DNA of 64,000 nucleotides, taken from positions 112,351-176,350 of the forward strand of contig NZ_JBHUEM010000009.1 of assembly GCF_042680805.1 (NCBI RefSeq), given 5' to 3'. The notes beneath the pieces are model-generated. The model did no database searches. It worked only from the letters and a program-made list of their open reading frames with translations, and was not told the DNA's origin. This document shows, one piece after another, positions 33,125 through 42,182 of the stretch; within the stretch, counting starts at the first letter, position 1; each line of letters begins with the position of its first letter. Source of the DNA: Bacillus_CJ salitolerans (lineage in GTDB: Bacteria; Bacillota; Bacilli; Bacillales; SA4). Position numbers and translations under genes: made by a program.

Positions 33125-34891
33125 TCAATTCAATCTTGTCATCTCTTTAACTAGCTCGTAATAAACATCATTTGCAACGGTATTGAATTCCAGAACTTCG
33201 AGTTCAACAACCACCATTGCATATTTTGGTTTAGATGATGGAAAATAGCCTGCAAACCATTTATTCACAAGAGGTCTGCCATTAGTATCCACACGACCAG
33301 TCTCGGCTGTACCTGATTTTCCAGACACTTCCGTTTCAAGAGCTTGAAACCTCCGGCCAGTACCTTTATCATCTTCAACCACCTTCCTTAAAAGCTGTTG
33401 AAGTTTCATAGCTGTATAAGGTGCAACCGTATCACCATCTAAACTCTGGTTTGGAAAATTAAATAGAGTCGTACCGTTCTTATAAAGTATTTTAGACACT
33501 ACTCTTACTTGCTCTTTTTCGCCACCCCTTGCTATTGTTGCCATCATGTTGGCAACTGCTAATGGCGTTACCCTAACTTCTTTTTGACCAATTGCCGTTT
33601 GTGCAATAGCTTTCGGTGCACTTTTATCATAAGATTCCTTCCATATTTGCCCCTTTTTATTAACCGGAAGTTGTTCAAACTGTTGAAAGTGAAAAACATC
33701 CCCAACCCATCCTACTGGTTGCACTAAACCAAGCTTAGAAGCATACTCCTCTATGATAGTTGGATTCTCCTTCATTAATTCATTAGCAAGAGTTGAAAAG
33801 GTATAATTACAGCTTTGTGCAAAGCTATCTTCAAAAGTGAGCTTTCCTAATTGATGCTTCTCATCTTTTTCGCCATAAAGATTCAAATCACAATCAAATA
33901 GTCTTTCACTTTCGATAATATTCTGTTCAATTGCAGCGGCTGCAATAACAGTCTTAAATACAGAACCTGGGATTTGTGTCTCTAATAAATAGTTATAGGC
34001 CCCGAGGTTAGAATATGGGTCCACTTGATTCAACGTTGGCTTACTGACCATTGCCAAAACCTCATTCGTATCAATATCTAATACGATAACTCCGCCTCTA
34101 GTTAATCCCTTTTTAGTAGCGATTGATTCAAACGCTTCTTGCATTCTCTTATCTATTGTTGTTTGTACTGAGATAGGATAGTAAGGATTTGCGGGAGCTG
34201 TGTATTTAACATCAATACCAAATAAAGGTCCACCCCTATTATCGACGTGATATAAAAGCTTGGACTCCCCCTCTGGAAGTAAAAACTCGTCAAATACCTT
34301 TTGAAGACCCAATATCCCTACAGGAGTATGAACTGACAAGTTTTCCTCTTTTACCTTTTCAGGGTATCGTTTCAATACCTCATCCTTATTTTCCCTTACA
34401 ATTCCTATAAGGTGCTCTGCCACTAAATCCTCTACTCTAGATTGCCTGTAAACAGCAAATACACCTGGAATCTTCAGCTCATTAATCATCGTCATCTGCT
34501 GTTCGGTTAAAGGCATTGGTTTCGGATTTCCAAATGCTACTGGTTCAGAAATAGAATTCACCGTCTCTACTAAAACGTTCTCGTTTATCTTTAAAATAGA
34601 CGCTACCTCTTCTATTGGCCAATCTATATACTTTAAGAATGGAAACAGTATGAGACTAGGAAAGTAATCATGGGTTAACGCTTCGCCATGACGATCGACA
34701 AATCTCCCACGCCCTTGATCAAGTATCATTACTTGTGTACGTTGCCTAACACTCTCTTCGATTAGATTTACTTTTTTTGAAGAAAAGGATTCTGTATGTA
34801 TCATTTGTATATCAGCTAACCGATATAATAAACCTGCCAATAAAAGCATGACAATGGCTGCCACAATTAGTACTCTTCTCTTTAAGATCAT
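33125..34891 (-). CDS. pbpI: Class B penicillin-binding protein PbpI (PBP4b)
   Basis: A membrane-anchored transpeptidase of 588 residues with one N-terminal membrane helix (about 6-24), a PBP dimerisation domain and a transpeptidase domain. Its active-site motifs are SVFK (in IPGSVFKTV), SCN, and KSGTAETG in place of KTG. The B. subtilis homologue is expressed under SigE in sporulation. The ATG lies immediately after a hairpin whose right arm contains the GAGGTG ribosome site. It is paired with yrrS. Confidence 0.94.
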   Translation of the reverse strand: MILKRRVLIVAAIVMLLLAGLLYRLADIQMIHTESFSSKKVNLIEESVRQRTQVMILDQGRGRFVDRHGEALTHDYFPSLILFPFLKYIDWPIEEVASILKINENVLVETVNSISEPVAFGNPKPMPLTEQQMTMINELKIPGVFAVYRQSRVEDLVAEHLIGIVRENKDEVLKRYPEKVKEENLSVHTPVGILGLQKVFDEFLLPEGESKLLYHVDNRGGPLFGIDVKYTAPANPYYPISVQTTIDKRMQEAFESIATKKGLTRGGVIVLDIDTNEVLAMVSKPTLNQVDPYSNLGAYNYLLETQIPGSVFKTVIAAAAIEQNIIESERLFDCDLNLYGEKDEKHQLGKLTFEDSFAQSCNYTFSTLANELMKENPTIIEEYASKLGLVQPVGWVGDVFHFQQFEQLPVNKKGQIWKESYDKSAPKAIAQTAIGQKEVRVTPLAVANMMATIARGGEKEQVRVVSKILYKNGTTLFNFPNQSLDGDTVAPYTAMKLQQLLRKVVEDDKGTGRRFQALETEVSGKSGTAETGRVDTNGRPLVNKWFAGYFPSSKPKYAMVVVELEVLEFNTVANDVYYELVKEMTRLN

Positions 34892-34893
34892 AA

Positions 34894-34932
34894 AAACACC
34901 TCGTCAACATTGTCGACGAGGCTCGTGTTTTT
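34894..34932 (-). terminator. greA-pbpI hairpin that contains the pbpI ribosome site
   Basis: On the minus strand CCTCGTC pairs with GACGAGG. With a 4-base bulge the stem continues as AAAAACA with TGTTTTT, whose T-run abuts the pbpI ATG. It looks like a greA terminator that also hides GAGGTG. Confidence 0.75.
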
Positions 34933-34996
34933 TATAAGTGGTCTTTTCATAATTCCAATCAAAAATGACCAGAAATTGTGAATGTAAAACTAATGA

Positions 34997-35473
34997 CTAC
35001 TTAATCGATGTAATTTTAACAAACATATCTCCACCTGGAGTTTGAACAGTTACTTCATCCCCAACCTGTTTACCCATTAAACTTCTTGCAATTGGAGAGT
35101 CATTTGAAATTTTCCCTTCAAATGGATCAGCTTCTGCACTACCAACAATTGTATATGTCTCTTCTTCACCATTAGGTAGTTCCTTAAATGACACAGTTTT
35201 ACCTAATGATACATTGTTTGTATTTTCTACAGATTCTTCGATGATTACAGCTTTACGGATCATATTTTCAAGCAAGCTAATTCTACCTTCAACAAAAGCC
35301 TGCTCATCTTTTGCTGCATCATACTCAGAATTCTCGGATAAGTCTCCAAAGCCACGAGCTATTTTTATACGCTCAACTACTTCTTTACGTTTTACTGATT
35401 TTAAATGATCTAATTCTTGCTCCAGTTTTTCTTTACCCGCTTTCGTCATTGGGTATGTTTTTTCTGTTGACAT
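34997..35473 (-). CDS. greA: Transcription elongation factor GreA
   Basis: Rescues backtracked RNA polymerase by stimulating transcript cleavage. The 158 residues have the usual N-terminal coiled coil with acidic tip (DLSENSEYDAAKDEQ) and a C-terminal FKBP-like domain ending in DSPIARSLMGKQVGDEV. ATG 35473 is chosen over the GTG at 35482 because AAGGAG is eight bases before it. It lies between pbpI and udk. Confidence 0.96.
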   Translation of the reverse strand: MSTEKTYPMTKAGKEKLEQELDHLKSVKRKEVVERIKIARGFGDLSENSEYDAAKDEQAFVEGRISLLENMIRKAVIIEESVENTNNVSLGKTVSFKELPNGEEETYTIVGSAEADPFEGKISNDSPIARSLMGKQVGDEVTVQTPGGDMFVKITSIK

Positions 35474-35489
35474 AACCTTCACTCCTTAA

Positions 35490-35702
35490 TTATTCAAGCA
35501 ATCCTCGATAAGCATGAGGAACTGAATGTTTGCATTTTGTTTTGCAAGATAAAGTATTTTCTAATAAATATGTAAGAATAAAATAATGATTGATGGACTT
35601 ATCATATGATGTTCGCCGGACAAGAATACATAAAAAAGTAAAACCAATTGTGGATGTAAAAAATAAAATGGATAGAAGCAACTGGATATTGCCTCTATTC
35701 AT
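35490..35702 (-). CDS. Doubtful 70-codon ORF between greA and udk
   Basis: One hydrophobic N-terminal segment (about 7-27) is followed by a polar stretch with no recognised similarity. No good ribosome site precedes the ATG. It fills most of a 303-base gap, so a small membrane protein is possible but weakly supported. Confidence 0.25.
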   Translation of the reverse strand: MNRGNIQLLLSILFFTSTIGFTFLCILVRRTSYDKSINHYFILTYLLENTLSCKTKCKHSVPHAYRGLLE

Positions 35703-35776
35703 CTTATCTAATCATTTTTGTATTCTGTTTCTTACCTAAACTAATTGCTTATATAAATCCACCTTTATATATGCTA

Positions 35777-36412
35777 TTACAAAATGGATTTTTCTTCAAG
35801 AATTGTTTGGATTTTCGTCACCATTAGATCAATTGCGACATGATTATGGCCACCTTCTGGGATAATAATGTCCGCATACCGCTTTGTAGGCTCGATAAAC
35901 TGATTATGCATCGGTCTAACAATGGAAACATATTGTTCAATGACAGATTCTAATGAACGACCACGTTCATTAATATCGCGTAGCATTCTTCGGATAATTC
36001 TTAAATCTGCATCTGTATCTACAAATAACTTAATATCCATAAGCTCTCTTAAACGCTCATCTTCAAGGACTAAAATTCCTTCTAAAATAATGACGTCTTT
36101 CGGTTCAACTTGAATACTGTCGTTTGAGCGTGTATGCAATTTATAATCATACACTGGTTTGTGAATCGTATTATAGGAAAGCAGCTGTTCCAGATGCTCA
36201 ATTAAAAGGTCATTATCAAAAGCCAATGGATGATCATAGTTTGTTTGTAACCGTTTCTCCATCGGTAGATGTGCCTGGTCTTTGTAATAATAATCTTGTT
36301 CTAGCATTAGGATTGAGTGTCCTTTGAAATGTTCATAAATGGCTTTTGTGACACTCGTTTTCCCTGAACCTGATCCACCTGCAATCCCAATCACAATGGG
36401 TTTAACTCCCAT
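35777..36412 (-). CDS. udk: Uridine kinase
   Basis: Phosphorylates uridine and cytidine in pyrimidine salvage, 211 residues. The P-loop is GGSGSGKTS, and DHP, FDND and DTDADLRIIRR motifs are present. AAGGAG precedes the ATG at 36412. It begins two bases before the yrrO stop, in the same order as in B. subtilis. Confidence 0.96.
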   Translation of the reverse strand: MGVKPIVIGIAGGSGSGKTSVTKAIYEHFKGHSILMLEQDYYYKDQAHLPMEKRLQTNYDHPLAFDNDLLIEHLEQLLSYNTIHKPVYDYKLHTRSNDSIQVEPKDVIILEGILVLEDERLRELMDIKLFVDTDADLRIIRRMLRDINERGRSLESVIEQYVSIVRPMHNQFIEPTKRYADIIIPEGGHNHVAIDLMVTKIQTILEEKSIL

Positions 36413-36414
36413 TA

Positions 36415-37680
36415 TTAATTCTCCTTCCGCATCATGTTGTAAGGGAAAACGGGGCGGTCTACCTTAAACTTTATGATTTGCAAAGGATGTCTAGCCGCAT
36501 CAAGTTCATTTCCATGTTCATCCCAAATCGTTCCAATCTTTTGAGTGAAATTTTGTATTTCAGGACCGAAAAATTCAACTTCATCTCCAGGTTTAAAATA
36601 ATTTCGTTGTTGAAGTGTAACCATATTTGAGTTTATATCGAAGTCAAGAACAAGACCTGCAAATTCATAGGTGGTTTTCTTGCTATGATTTCCATACATT
36701 TGCTCTTTATACCCAGGAACTCCTTCATAAAAGGCTGGTGCAGCTTCTCGATTTGCACATTTTTCAAGCTCTTTGACCCATTCCTGCTTTATCATAAAGT
36801 TTTCAGGATCCTCGCAATAAGCGTCAATAACCTTTCGATATACACTTACAACTGTCGCAACATAGTGTATGGATTTCATTCTGCCTTCTATTTTTAAACT
36901 ATCAATTCCGAGTTCAATCATTTTAGGGATAGACAATAGAAGGTTTAAATCCTTAGGACTCATAGCAAATGGTGCATCTTCCTCGTTGAATAACGCATTT
37001 TCCTGATTATGATCATCTAGGGTGTATAGGTCATAATCCCAGCGACAGGATTGACAGCAGCCACCGCGGTTTGAATCACGAGCTGTCATATGATTGCTTA
37101 ATGTACAACGACCTGAATAAGCAATACACATCGCTCCATGAATAAAAGTTTCAATTTCGATATCTACTTTTTCTTTCATCTCTTTAATTTCTTCATGGCT
37201 TGTCTCACGAGCAAGAACCACTCGTTCAAGGCCTTCCTCTTTCCAAAACTGTACAGCCTTCCAATTTGCTAAAGACTGCTGTGTACTTAAGTGAACTTCA
37301 AGCTTTGGTGCAACTCTTCGGCACGTCTCGATGATCAAAGGGTCTGCAACAATGATCCCGTGTACACCTGCTTCCTCAATTCCTCTTAAATAGTCATCAA
37401 GTCCTTCAATATTTTCATTATGTGCATAAATGTTCGTTGTTACATAAATACGTGCCCCATATTCATTTGCAAAACGAACCCCTTCTGCCATTTCTTCAAA
37501 TGTAAAATTATCTGCATTGGATCGTAACCCGTATTCCTGACCACCAATAAATACAGCATCAGCACCATAGCGTACGGCAATTTTCAGCTTTTCTAAGCTA
37601 CCAGCAGGAGCTAGTAGCTCAGGCTTTTTTGTTATGACACGTTTTCCATTTCTCATTTCTGAGATTTGACCAATCGCCAT
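36415..37680 (-). CDS. yrrO: U32-family tRNA hydroxylation protein (YrrO/TrhP type)
   Basis: A peptidase-U32-family protein of 421 residues. It has the family signature ETFIHGAMCIAYSGRC and a CCQSC cluster, consistent with iron-sulfur binding. Family members in E. coli and B. subtilis are needed to make 5-hydroxyuridine at tRNA position 34. The adjacent yrrN and trmR, which methylates that base, support the same pathway. AAAGGAGGAG precedes the ATG. Confidence 0.92.
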   Translation of the reverse strand: MAIGQISEMRNGKRVITKKPELLAPAGSLEKLKIAVRYGADAVFIGGQEYGLRSNADNFTFEEMAEGVRFANEYGARIYVTTNIYAHNENIEGLDDYLRGIEEAGVHGIIVADPLIIETCRRVAPKLEVHLSTQQSLANWKAVQFWKEEGLERVVLARETSHEEIKEMKEKVDIEIETFIHGAMCIAYSGRCTLSNHMTARDSNRGGCCQSCRWDYDLYTLDDHNQENALFNEEDAPFAMSPKDLNLLLSIPKMIELGIDSLKIEGRMKSIHYVATVVSVYRKVIDAYCEDPENFMIKQEWVKELEKCANREAAPAFYEGVPGYKEQMYGNHSKKTTYEFAGLVLDFDINSNMVTLQQRNYFKPGDEVEFFGPEIQNFTQKIGTIWDEHGNELDAARHPLQIIKFKVDRPVFPYNMMRKEN

Positions 37681-37713
37681 TTGTACTCTCCTCCTTTACT
37701 TATTTTGATATAC

Positions 37714-38643
37714 TTAATAAACGGTCTCTTTAAAGAAAAATCCTGTATCTAACGGACGGTTTGTAGGTTGAATTTGTTCAATTTCATGTAAAAATCCTTC
37801 TTTTTGCTCTTCATAAGCATCACGATCCAGAACGCATAAATCAATCGCTTTACGATATTTCCGAGTAACCTCAATAATATATTCTGGGGTCTTTAAAATA
37901 CCATCGATTTTAAAAGAATCAACATTGGCATCTATCATTTCCTCTAATTCATCAATAATACAGATATCATTAGGGCTCATGATGTGTGTGCCATTCGCAT
38001 CCTCAAAGATAGGATATTTATTTTCTCGTTCTTTGTCATGAAGGAACATAGATTTATGATTTTTTCGATTTTCAATCTCTAATGTTTTACCTTGAAATTG
38101 AAAATAATTACCGATCAATGACCGTTTGGATTGAAACATAGCTGTCATTCCATGAACTTGAACCTCAAGCTCTACCTCAGCATTCTCCTTCATTTCAACA
38201 ATAGCATCCATGTTTATTTCTCTCGCTAAAACAGCACGTTTTGCTCCTTTGCGTCCCCAATAATTACATGTATACCAATTTGTAGCTGTTGTTTCTGTAT
38301 TCCAATGAAGCACCATGTCTGGAGCTACTTCCCTTGCGACCATGAGAACAGCTGGATCTCCAAATACGATTGCATCTGCTCCTACTTCTGACAGAAAACG
38401 AATATAGTCCGCTAGATCATCAACTTTTTCATTATGAAAAATAGCATTCATCGCAACATACACTTTTTTTCCATGCTCATGAGCTCGTGTAACAGATATT
38501 TTAACATCCTCTCTTGAAAACTCCCCTGCTAAACGCAAACCAAACTGCTCTTCACCTATTATAAATGCGTCTGCTCCTGCGTTTATTAATGGAATAATAT
38601 CTTCTACACTTGTTGGAGTAACCAATAATTCAGGTTTTTTCAT
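37714..38643 (-). CDS. yrrN: U32-family tRNA hydroxylation protein (YrrN/TrhP type)
   Basis: A shorter U32 paralogue of 309 residues, with LEVQVHGMTAMFQSKR in place of the YrrO signature and fewer cysteines. It pairs with yrrO in many Bacillus and is likely its partner in tRNA uridine hydroxylation. GAGGTGAAAGT precedes the ATG. It lies four bases after trmR. Confidence 0.9.
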   Translation of the reverse strand: MKKPELLVTPTSVEDIIPLINAGADAFIIGEEQFGLRLAGEFSREDVKISVTRAHEHGKKVYVAMNAIFHNEKVDDLADYIRFLSEVGADAIVFGDPAVLMVAREVAPDMVLHWNTETTATNWYTCNYWGRKGAKRAVLAREINMDAIVEMKENAEVELEVQVHGMTAMFQSKRSLIGNYFQFQGKTLEIENRKNHKSMFLHDKERENKYPIFEDANGTHIMSPNDICIIDELEEMIDANVDSFKIDGILKTPEYIIEVTRKYRKAIDLCVLDRDAYEEQKEGFLHEIEQIQPTNRPLDTGFFFKETVY

Positions 38644-38647
38644 ACTT

Positions 38648-39277
38648 TCACCTCTTCAACTTACTTATAGCAATGCCATCCCCAATTGGTAAAATTGTTG
38701 TATGGTAGGATGGGTGATTCATTAGCCAATCATTATAACCTTGTATTTTCTTTACAAGGCTCTTAATTCGTCTATTATCAGTATTATTTGCAGCAACGAG
38801 ACCTTTAAATAGAACATTATCAGAAATAATGACTCCGCTTTTTGCCAAGTGCTGCTCATATTTCTCAAAAAACTTGGTATACTGTCCCTTTGCAGCATCA
38901 ATAAAAATGCAATCAAATGTTCCACTAATCGTTACATCTAAGGCATCTGAAAGAATAACCTTTATTTGGTTCTCTACATTTGCCTCTTTAATATAAGAAA
39001 GCGCCTTATTATAGCGCTCTTCATCACGTTCTATTGTCACTATTTTAGTTTCTGGAAGTGCTTTTGCCATTCTAATGGCCGAATAACCGATAGCCGTTCC
39101 GATTTCTAAAATGGCTTTTGGTTCCACAAGTCTAAGCAATTGAAGTAATGCTTCGATTCCTATTAATTCCATAATCGGAACATCATTTTCCTTCGCATAT
39201 TGTTCCATCTTAGCTAGTAAAGGTTCTCGGTTTGGAATCAGGGATTCTAAATAAGCTTCAATTTCCGAAGGCACCAT
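38648..39277 (-). CDS. trmR: tRNA 5-hydroxyuridine methyltransferase
   Basis: O-methyltransferase of 209 residues that in B. subtilis (YrrM) turns 5-hydroxyuridine-34 into 5-methoxyuridine. The SAM motif is ILEIGTAIGYSAIRMA, followed by IERDEERY and FIDAAKGQY. ATG 39277 is chosen, with AGAAGGAGGG upstream; the frame opens at 39352 without a site. It is upstream of yrrN and yrrO, which make its substrate base. Confidence 0.93.
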   Translation of the reverse strand: MVPSEIEAYLESLIPNREPLLAKMEQYAKENDVPIMELIGIEALLQLLRLVEPKAILEIGTAIGYSAIRMAKALPETKIVTIERDEERYNKALSYIKEANVENQIKVILSDALDVTISGTFDCIFIDAAKGQYTKFFEKYEQHLAKSGVIISDNVLFKGLVAANNTDNRRIKSLVKKIQGYNDWLMNHPSYHTTILPIGDGIAISKLKR

Positions 39278-39324
39278 AATTGTCCCTCCTTCTGTAATCA
39301 ACTCGATATATTTTAACATAAAGA

Positions 39325-39363
39325 ATAGGGGAATGCGAATTTTTCGAGTCACATTCCCCTATT
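39325..39363 (-). terminator. Terminator between mltG and trmR
   Basis: A perfect 12-bp stem AATAGGGGAATG / CATTCCCCTATT has a 15-base loop and a short T-rich tail on the minus strand. It suggests that trmR-yrrN-yrrO-udk starts from its own promoter or depends on readthrough. Confidence 0.75.
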
Positions 39364-39403
39364 GAGATCATTTACTGCTAGAACGCAATTTTAGAGAAAT
39401 AAA

Positions 39404-40525
39404 TTATTGAATATGTTTTGCTTTTTCCCGGTTATGTTCTTCTAGGGATTTCGTAAAAATCACTTCTCCTTCTTTTGTAGCAAGGAAGTAAAGGAAATTA
39501 GTTTCAGCTGGATAAAGGGCTGCTTTTATAGACATTTCCCCTGCATTTGCAATAGGGCCAATCGGCAAGCCTTGAATTATATAGGTATTATAAGGTGATT
39601 CTACTTCTAAATCTACATATAGTACTCTGTCCTTATGTTCGCCGAGTGCATATAATACCGTAGGATCCGTTTGCAGTGGCATGTTGATATCCATCCTGTT
39701 ATAGAAAACACTTGAAATCTTTTCCCGGTCCGTTTGACCAGTAGCTTCTTCTTCTATTAAGGAAGCAAGAGTCAGGAGTTCATGAACGGTCATTTCCTTT
39801 TCAGCTAAGCCATCCTGATACGACGAAACAATTTCCTCGGTCTTATCTAGCATCGTTTGGATAATTTCTTCAATACTTGGATTTGCCTTATAAAAGGAAT
39901 ACGTTGCAGGATATAAATAGCCTTCTAGTGGGTAGCGGATGCCCTCTTTAAATATTTCATCCGTTAAAATAGAAGGGTATAACTCGACAAGCTTTTTCAG
40001 ATATTCAATATCATTCAGCTTGTTCATTATATCTTCCTCTGAATGCCCTACTTTTTCATGTATTATTTTGGCGATTTGTTCTAGGTGTTTTCCTTCTGGT
40101 ATCGTAAGTGAGAAAACAGCTTCTTGAATAACCTTACCCGTTTTCAAACTTGCTATGATTTCCTCAAAGGTCATGGATTGATTGAGCTTATATTCTCCAG
40201 CTTGGAAATCCCCTTCATTTTTAAATTTAATGTAGTATTTAAAAATTTTAGCATTTTTGACAATACCATGCTCTTGTAGAATATTCGCAATCTTAGTTGG
40301 AGATGAACCCATTGGAACTGTTACATCTATAGGCGTGGAATTTGTCGGGTCTACTGGTTGTAAAGCAGATTTAATATAAGAATACCCGAACGCGATTCCT
40401 CCTCCTATTAACAAAAAGATTATAAGTGAAATTATTAGAACGATTCTTCTCACTATTCTTGCTTCTTGATGCTTTTCAAGGAGCTTCTGTTTAAGTTTAT
40501 CGTCGTCAGAATCGAATGAAAACAT
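39404..40525 (-). CDS. mltG: Endolytic murein transglycosylase MltG
   Basis: Cleaves nascent glycan strands and so ends peptidoglycan polymerisation. The 373-residue protein has a membrane helix (about 27-47), a LysM-like part and the YceG catalytic domain with LASLIEEEA (catalytic Glu) and LPIGPIANAG. ATG 40525 follows AGGGGAGGG; the frame start at 40543 uses that site as coding. Upstream TATAAT near 40549-40554 may be its promoter. Confidence 0.95.
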   Translation of the reverse strand: MFSFDSDDDKLKQKLLEKHQEARIVRRIVLIISLIIFLLIGGGIAFGYSYIKSALQPVDPTNSTPIDVTVPMGSSPTKIANILQEHGIVKNAKIFKYYIKFKNEGDFQAGEYKLNQSMTFEEIIASLKTGKVIQEAVFSLTIPEGKHLEQIAKIIHEKVGHSEEDIMNKLNDIEYLKKLVELYPSILTDEIFKEGIRYPLEGYLYPATYSFYKANPSIEEIIQTMLDKTEEIVSSYQDGLAEKEMTVHELLTLASLIEEEATGQTDREKISSVFYNRMDINMPLQTDPTVLYALGEHKDRVLYVDLEVESPYNTYIIQGLPIGPIANAGEMSIKAALYPAETNFLYFLATKEGEVIFTKSLEEHNREKAKHIQ

Positions 40526-40676
40526 CGATAGCCCTCCCCTCAACGGACTTATTATACTATAATTTTTCTGTTTTTCGCCAATTAATTACAAAAGGGGGCA
40601 ATTTTTTTCTTTATTAAATAAAATACAGCCCTAAAGGCTTGTCACCTCGTAAAAATCCTCCCTGTTCGAAAAGGAG

Positions 40677-40813
40677 TTTCACAAGTATAAGTGATTCAAA
40701 ATGTATAATTGAACCCTGCTCTTTGACATTTCACAAGTCGAAGTGCTTCTAAATGTCCAATTGAACCCCGCTCTTTAACATTTCACAAGTCAAAGTGCTT
40801 CTAAATGTCCAAT
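40677..40813 (-). repeat. Family B tandem repeat, 2.6 units of 52 bp
   Basis: Units start at 40677, 40729 and 40781 (TTTCACAAGT...). The second and third are nearly identical, the first more diverged. The reverse complement of this unit lines up with the 51-bp units at 63735, so the orientation is opposite. Confidence 0.85.
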
Positions 40814-40832
40814 GTTTTTTCGTCTAGCCACG

Positions 40833-40965
40833 ATAGGCAAATGTTCCTATATGAGAAAAAGGGTGTTCTTCCCCGTTCACTCATTTAGGGTTATTTGACC
40901 TCGTGTGGCTGGGCGCTGACGCTGGATTTAGCCGTAACATTGTATGAACTAAACACCAGAAACGT
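40833..40965 (+). repeat. Family A repeat, copy 6 (subgroup A)
   Basis: GGCAAATGTT, then stem CCTATATGAG against CTCATTTAGG with AAAAGGG/CCCC inside, then GGTTATTTGACCTCG, GGCTGGGCGCTGACGCTGG and ATTTAGCCGTAACATTG as in copies 5 and 8. Confidence 0.85.
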
Positions 40966-40983
40966 ATATTTTCTTAACTTATA

Positions 40984-41009
40984 CAAAAAAAACAAGCCCA
41001 AAGGCTTGT
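40984..41009 (-). terminator. yrzB operon terminator
   Basis: On the minus strand a 7-bp stem ACAAGCC / GGCTTGT with a 4-base loop is followed by eight T's. Confidence 0.9.
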
Positions 41010-41019
41010 CCTTTATTTT

Positions 41020-41316
41020 TTATTCTTCTTCCTCTTCCTCTTCTTGCTCATCTAGGAAGGTATTAAGCATTTCCTCGATCATATCCCACTCTTCTTCTGT
41101 CTCAATTGGTGAAAGCTCTCCCTCATCATTTTCACCTGGTGAGAAGCTTGAAGCGTGAATCTCTACATCTTCCTCATCAGCTTGGTCACCACTAATTGGG
41201 TAGTAAAGGACATAATTTTTCTTAAATTTATCTGATTCGAACGTAAATAGTACCTCGCATAATTGTTCGTTACCATTATCGTCTATTACAGTTATTTGTT
41301 TTTCACCATGTTCCAT
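41020..41316 (-). CDS. yrzB: DUF1292 protein YrzB
   Basis: A 98-residue, very acidic protein with a DUF1292 fold (ITVIDDNGNEQLCEVLFTFESD) and a tail of glutamates. Function unknown. It is the third gene of the conserved ireB-ruvX-yrzB group. ATG 41316 is chosen, with GACGAGGTG upstream. Confidence 0.92.
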   Translation of the reverse strand: MEHGEKQITVIDDNGNEQLCEVLFTFESDKFKKNYVLYYPISGDQADEEDVEIHASSFSPGENDEGELSPIETEEEWDMIEEMLNTFLDEQEEEEEEE

Positions 41317-41329
41317 TCTTTTCACCTCG

Positions 41330-41746
41330 TCAATTTTTGCTATCTAAATAACCTTGAAGTATAACAGATGCTGCCATTTTATCAATCACTTTCTTTCGTT
41401 TCTTTCTGCTTACATCTGCAGTAATAAGAAGGCGCTCTGCTGCCATTGTCGATAATCGCTCGTCCCATAATACGACTGGCAATTGAAATGCTTCTTTTAA
41501 CATTTCGGCATATTGTTGACATGCTTCACCACGGGGGCCAATCGTCCCGTTCATATTTCTAGGTAGACCAACAACAATAGTATCTACTCCATATTCATCA
41601 ATTATTTCTTTTAGACGTTTAAATCCGAACTCTTTTTTTTCCTCATTAATTCGAACAGTTTCTACCCCTTGTGCAGTCCAACCCATTTCATCACTCATAG
41701 AAACACCAAGGGTTTTCGTACCAACGTCCAATCCCATAATTCTCAT
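41330..41746 (-). CDS. ruvX: RuvX/YqgF-family Holliday junction resolvase or rRNA nuclease
   Basis: A 138-residue RNase H-fold nuclease with the motif GLDVGTKTLGVS, VVGLPRNMNG, and WDERLSTMAAE. The family is thought to process pre-16S rRNA 5' ends, and a role in junction resolution has also been suggested. ATG 41746 is chosen; the ribosome site is weak, and translation may depend on ireB just upstream, whose stop is at 41748. Confidence 0.94.
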   Translation of the reverse strand: MRIMGLDVGTKTLGVSMSDEMGWTAQGVETVRINEEKKEFGFKRLKEIIDEYGVDTIVVGLPRNMNGTIGPRGEACQQYAEMLKEAFQLPVVLWDERLSTMAAERLLITADVSRKKRKKVIDKMAASVILQGYLDSKN

Positions 41747-41747
41747 G

Positions 41748-42014
41748 TTATACACCACGATTGTTTTTCAAATATGATTTTACAAGTTCTTCAATTAATT
41801 CGTCTCTTTCCAATTTCCTAATAATATTCCTGGCATCCTTATGTCTTGGAATATAGGCAGGATCTCCTGATAACAAATAGCCGACAATTTGATTAATCGG
41901 ATTATAGCCTTTTTCCTGTAGTGCCTCATAAACAGTAGAAAGGACCTCATCGACATTTGTATCAATTTGCTCATCTTGAACATTAAATTTCATTGTTTTA
42001 TCAAAAGAGCTCAT
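41748..42014 (-). CDS. ireB: IreB-family regulatory phosphoprotein (UPF0297)
   Basis: An 88-residue protein, MSSFDKTMKFNV start and SGDPAYIPRHKDARN in the middle, matching UPF0297. In Enterococcus IreB is a substrate of the PASTA kinase IreK; in B. subtilis the gene is yrzL. First gene of ireB-ruvX-yrzB and downstream of alaS. Confidence 0.93.
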   Translation of the reverse strand: MSSFDKTMKFNVQDEQIDTNVDEVLSTVYEALQEKGYNPINQIVGYLLSGDPAYIPRHKDARNIIRKLERDELIEELVKSYLKNNRGV

Positions 42015-42138
42015 GTTTACACCTCACTCTCAAGTCCAGCTTGTCAACATTTACCTATATTGTACAACAACCATTTCCTATAATAAAGCAAAGCCTTGAA
42101 AAATACTAAAAATAAAGCTTTAAAATATATGTATAGTA

Positions 42139-42167
42139 GGAAATAGGGTCGCACATTCCCTATTTCC
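42139..42167 (-). terminator. alaS terminator
   Basis: A perfect 10-bp stem GGAAATAGGG / CCCTATTTCC, 16 bases after the alaS stop. The T-run is poor. Confidence 0.6.
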
Positions 42168-42182
42168 CTCCATCAAGTTCAA

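Noticed and set aside
40677..40813. Tandem repeat read as a CRISPR array or coding repeat
   Set aside because: No spacers, and a 52-bp period cannot keep a reading frame.
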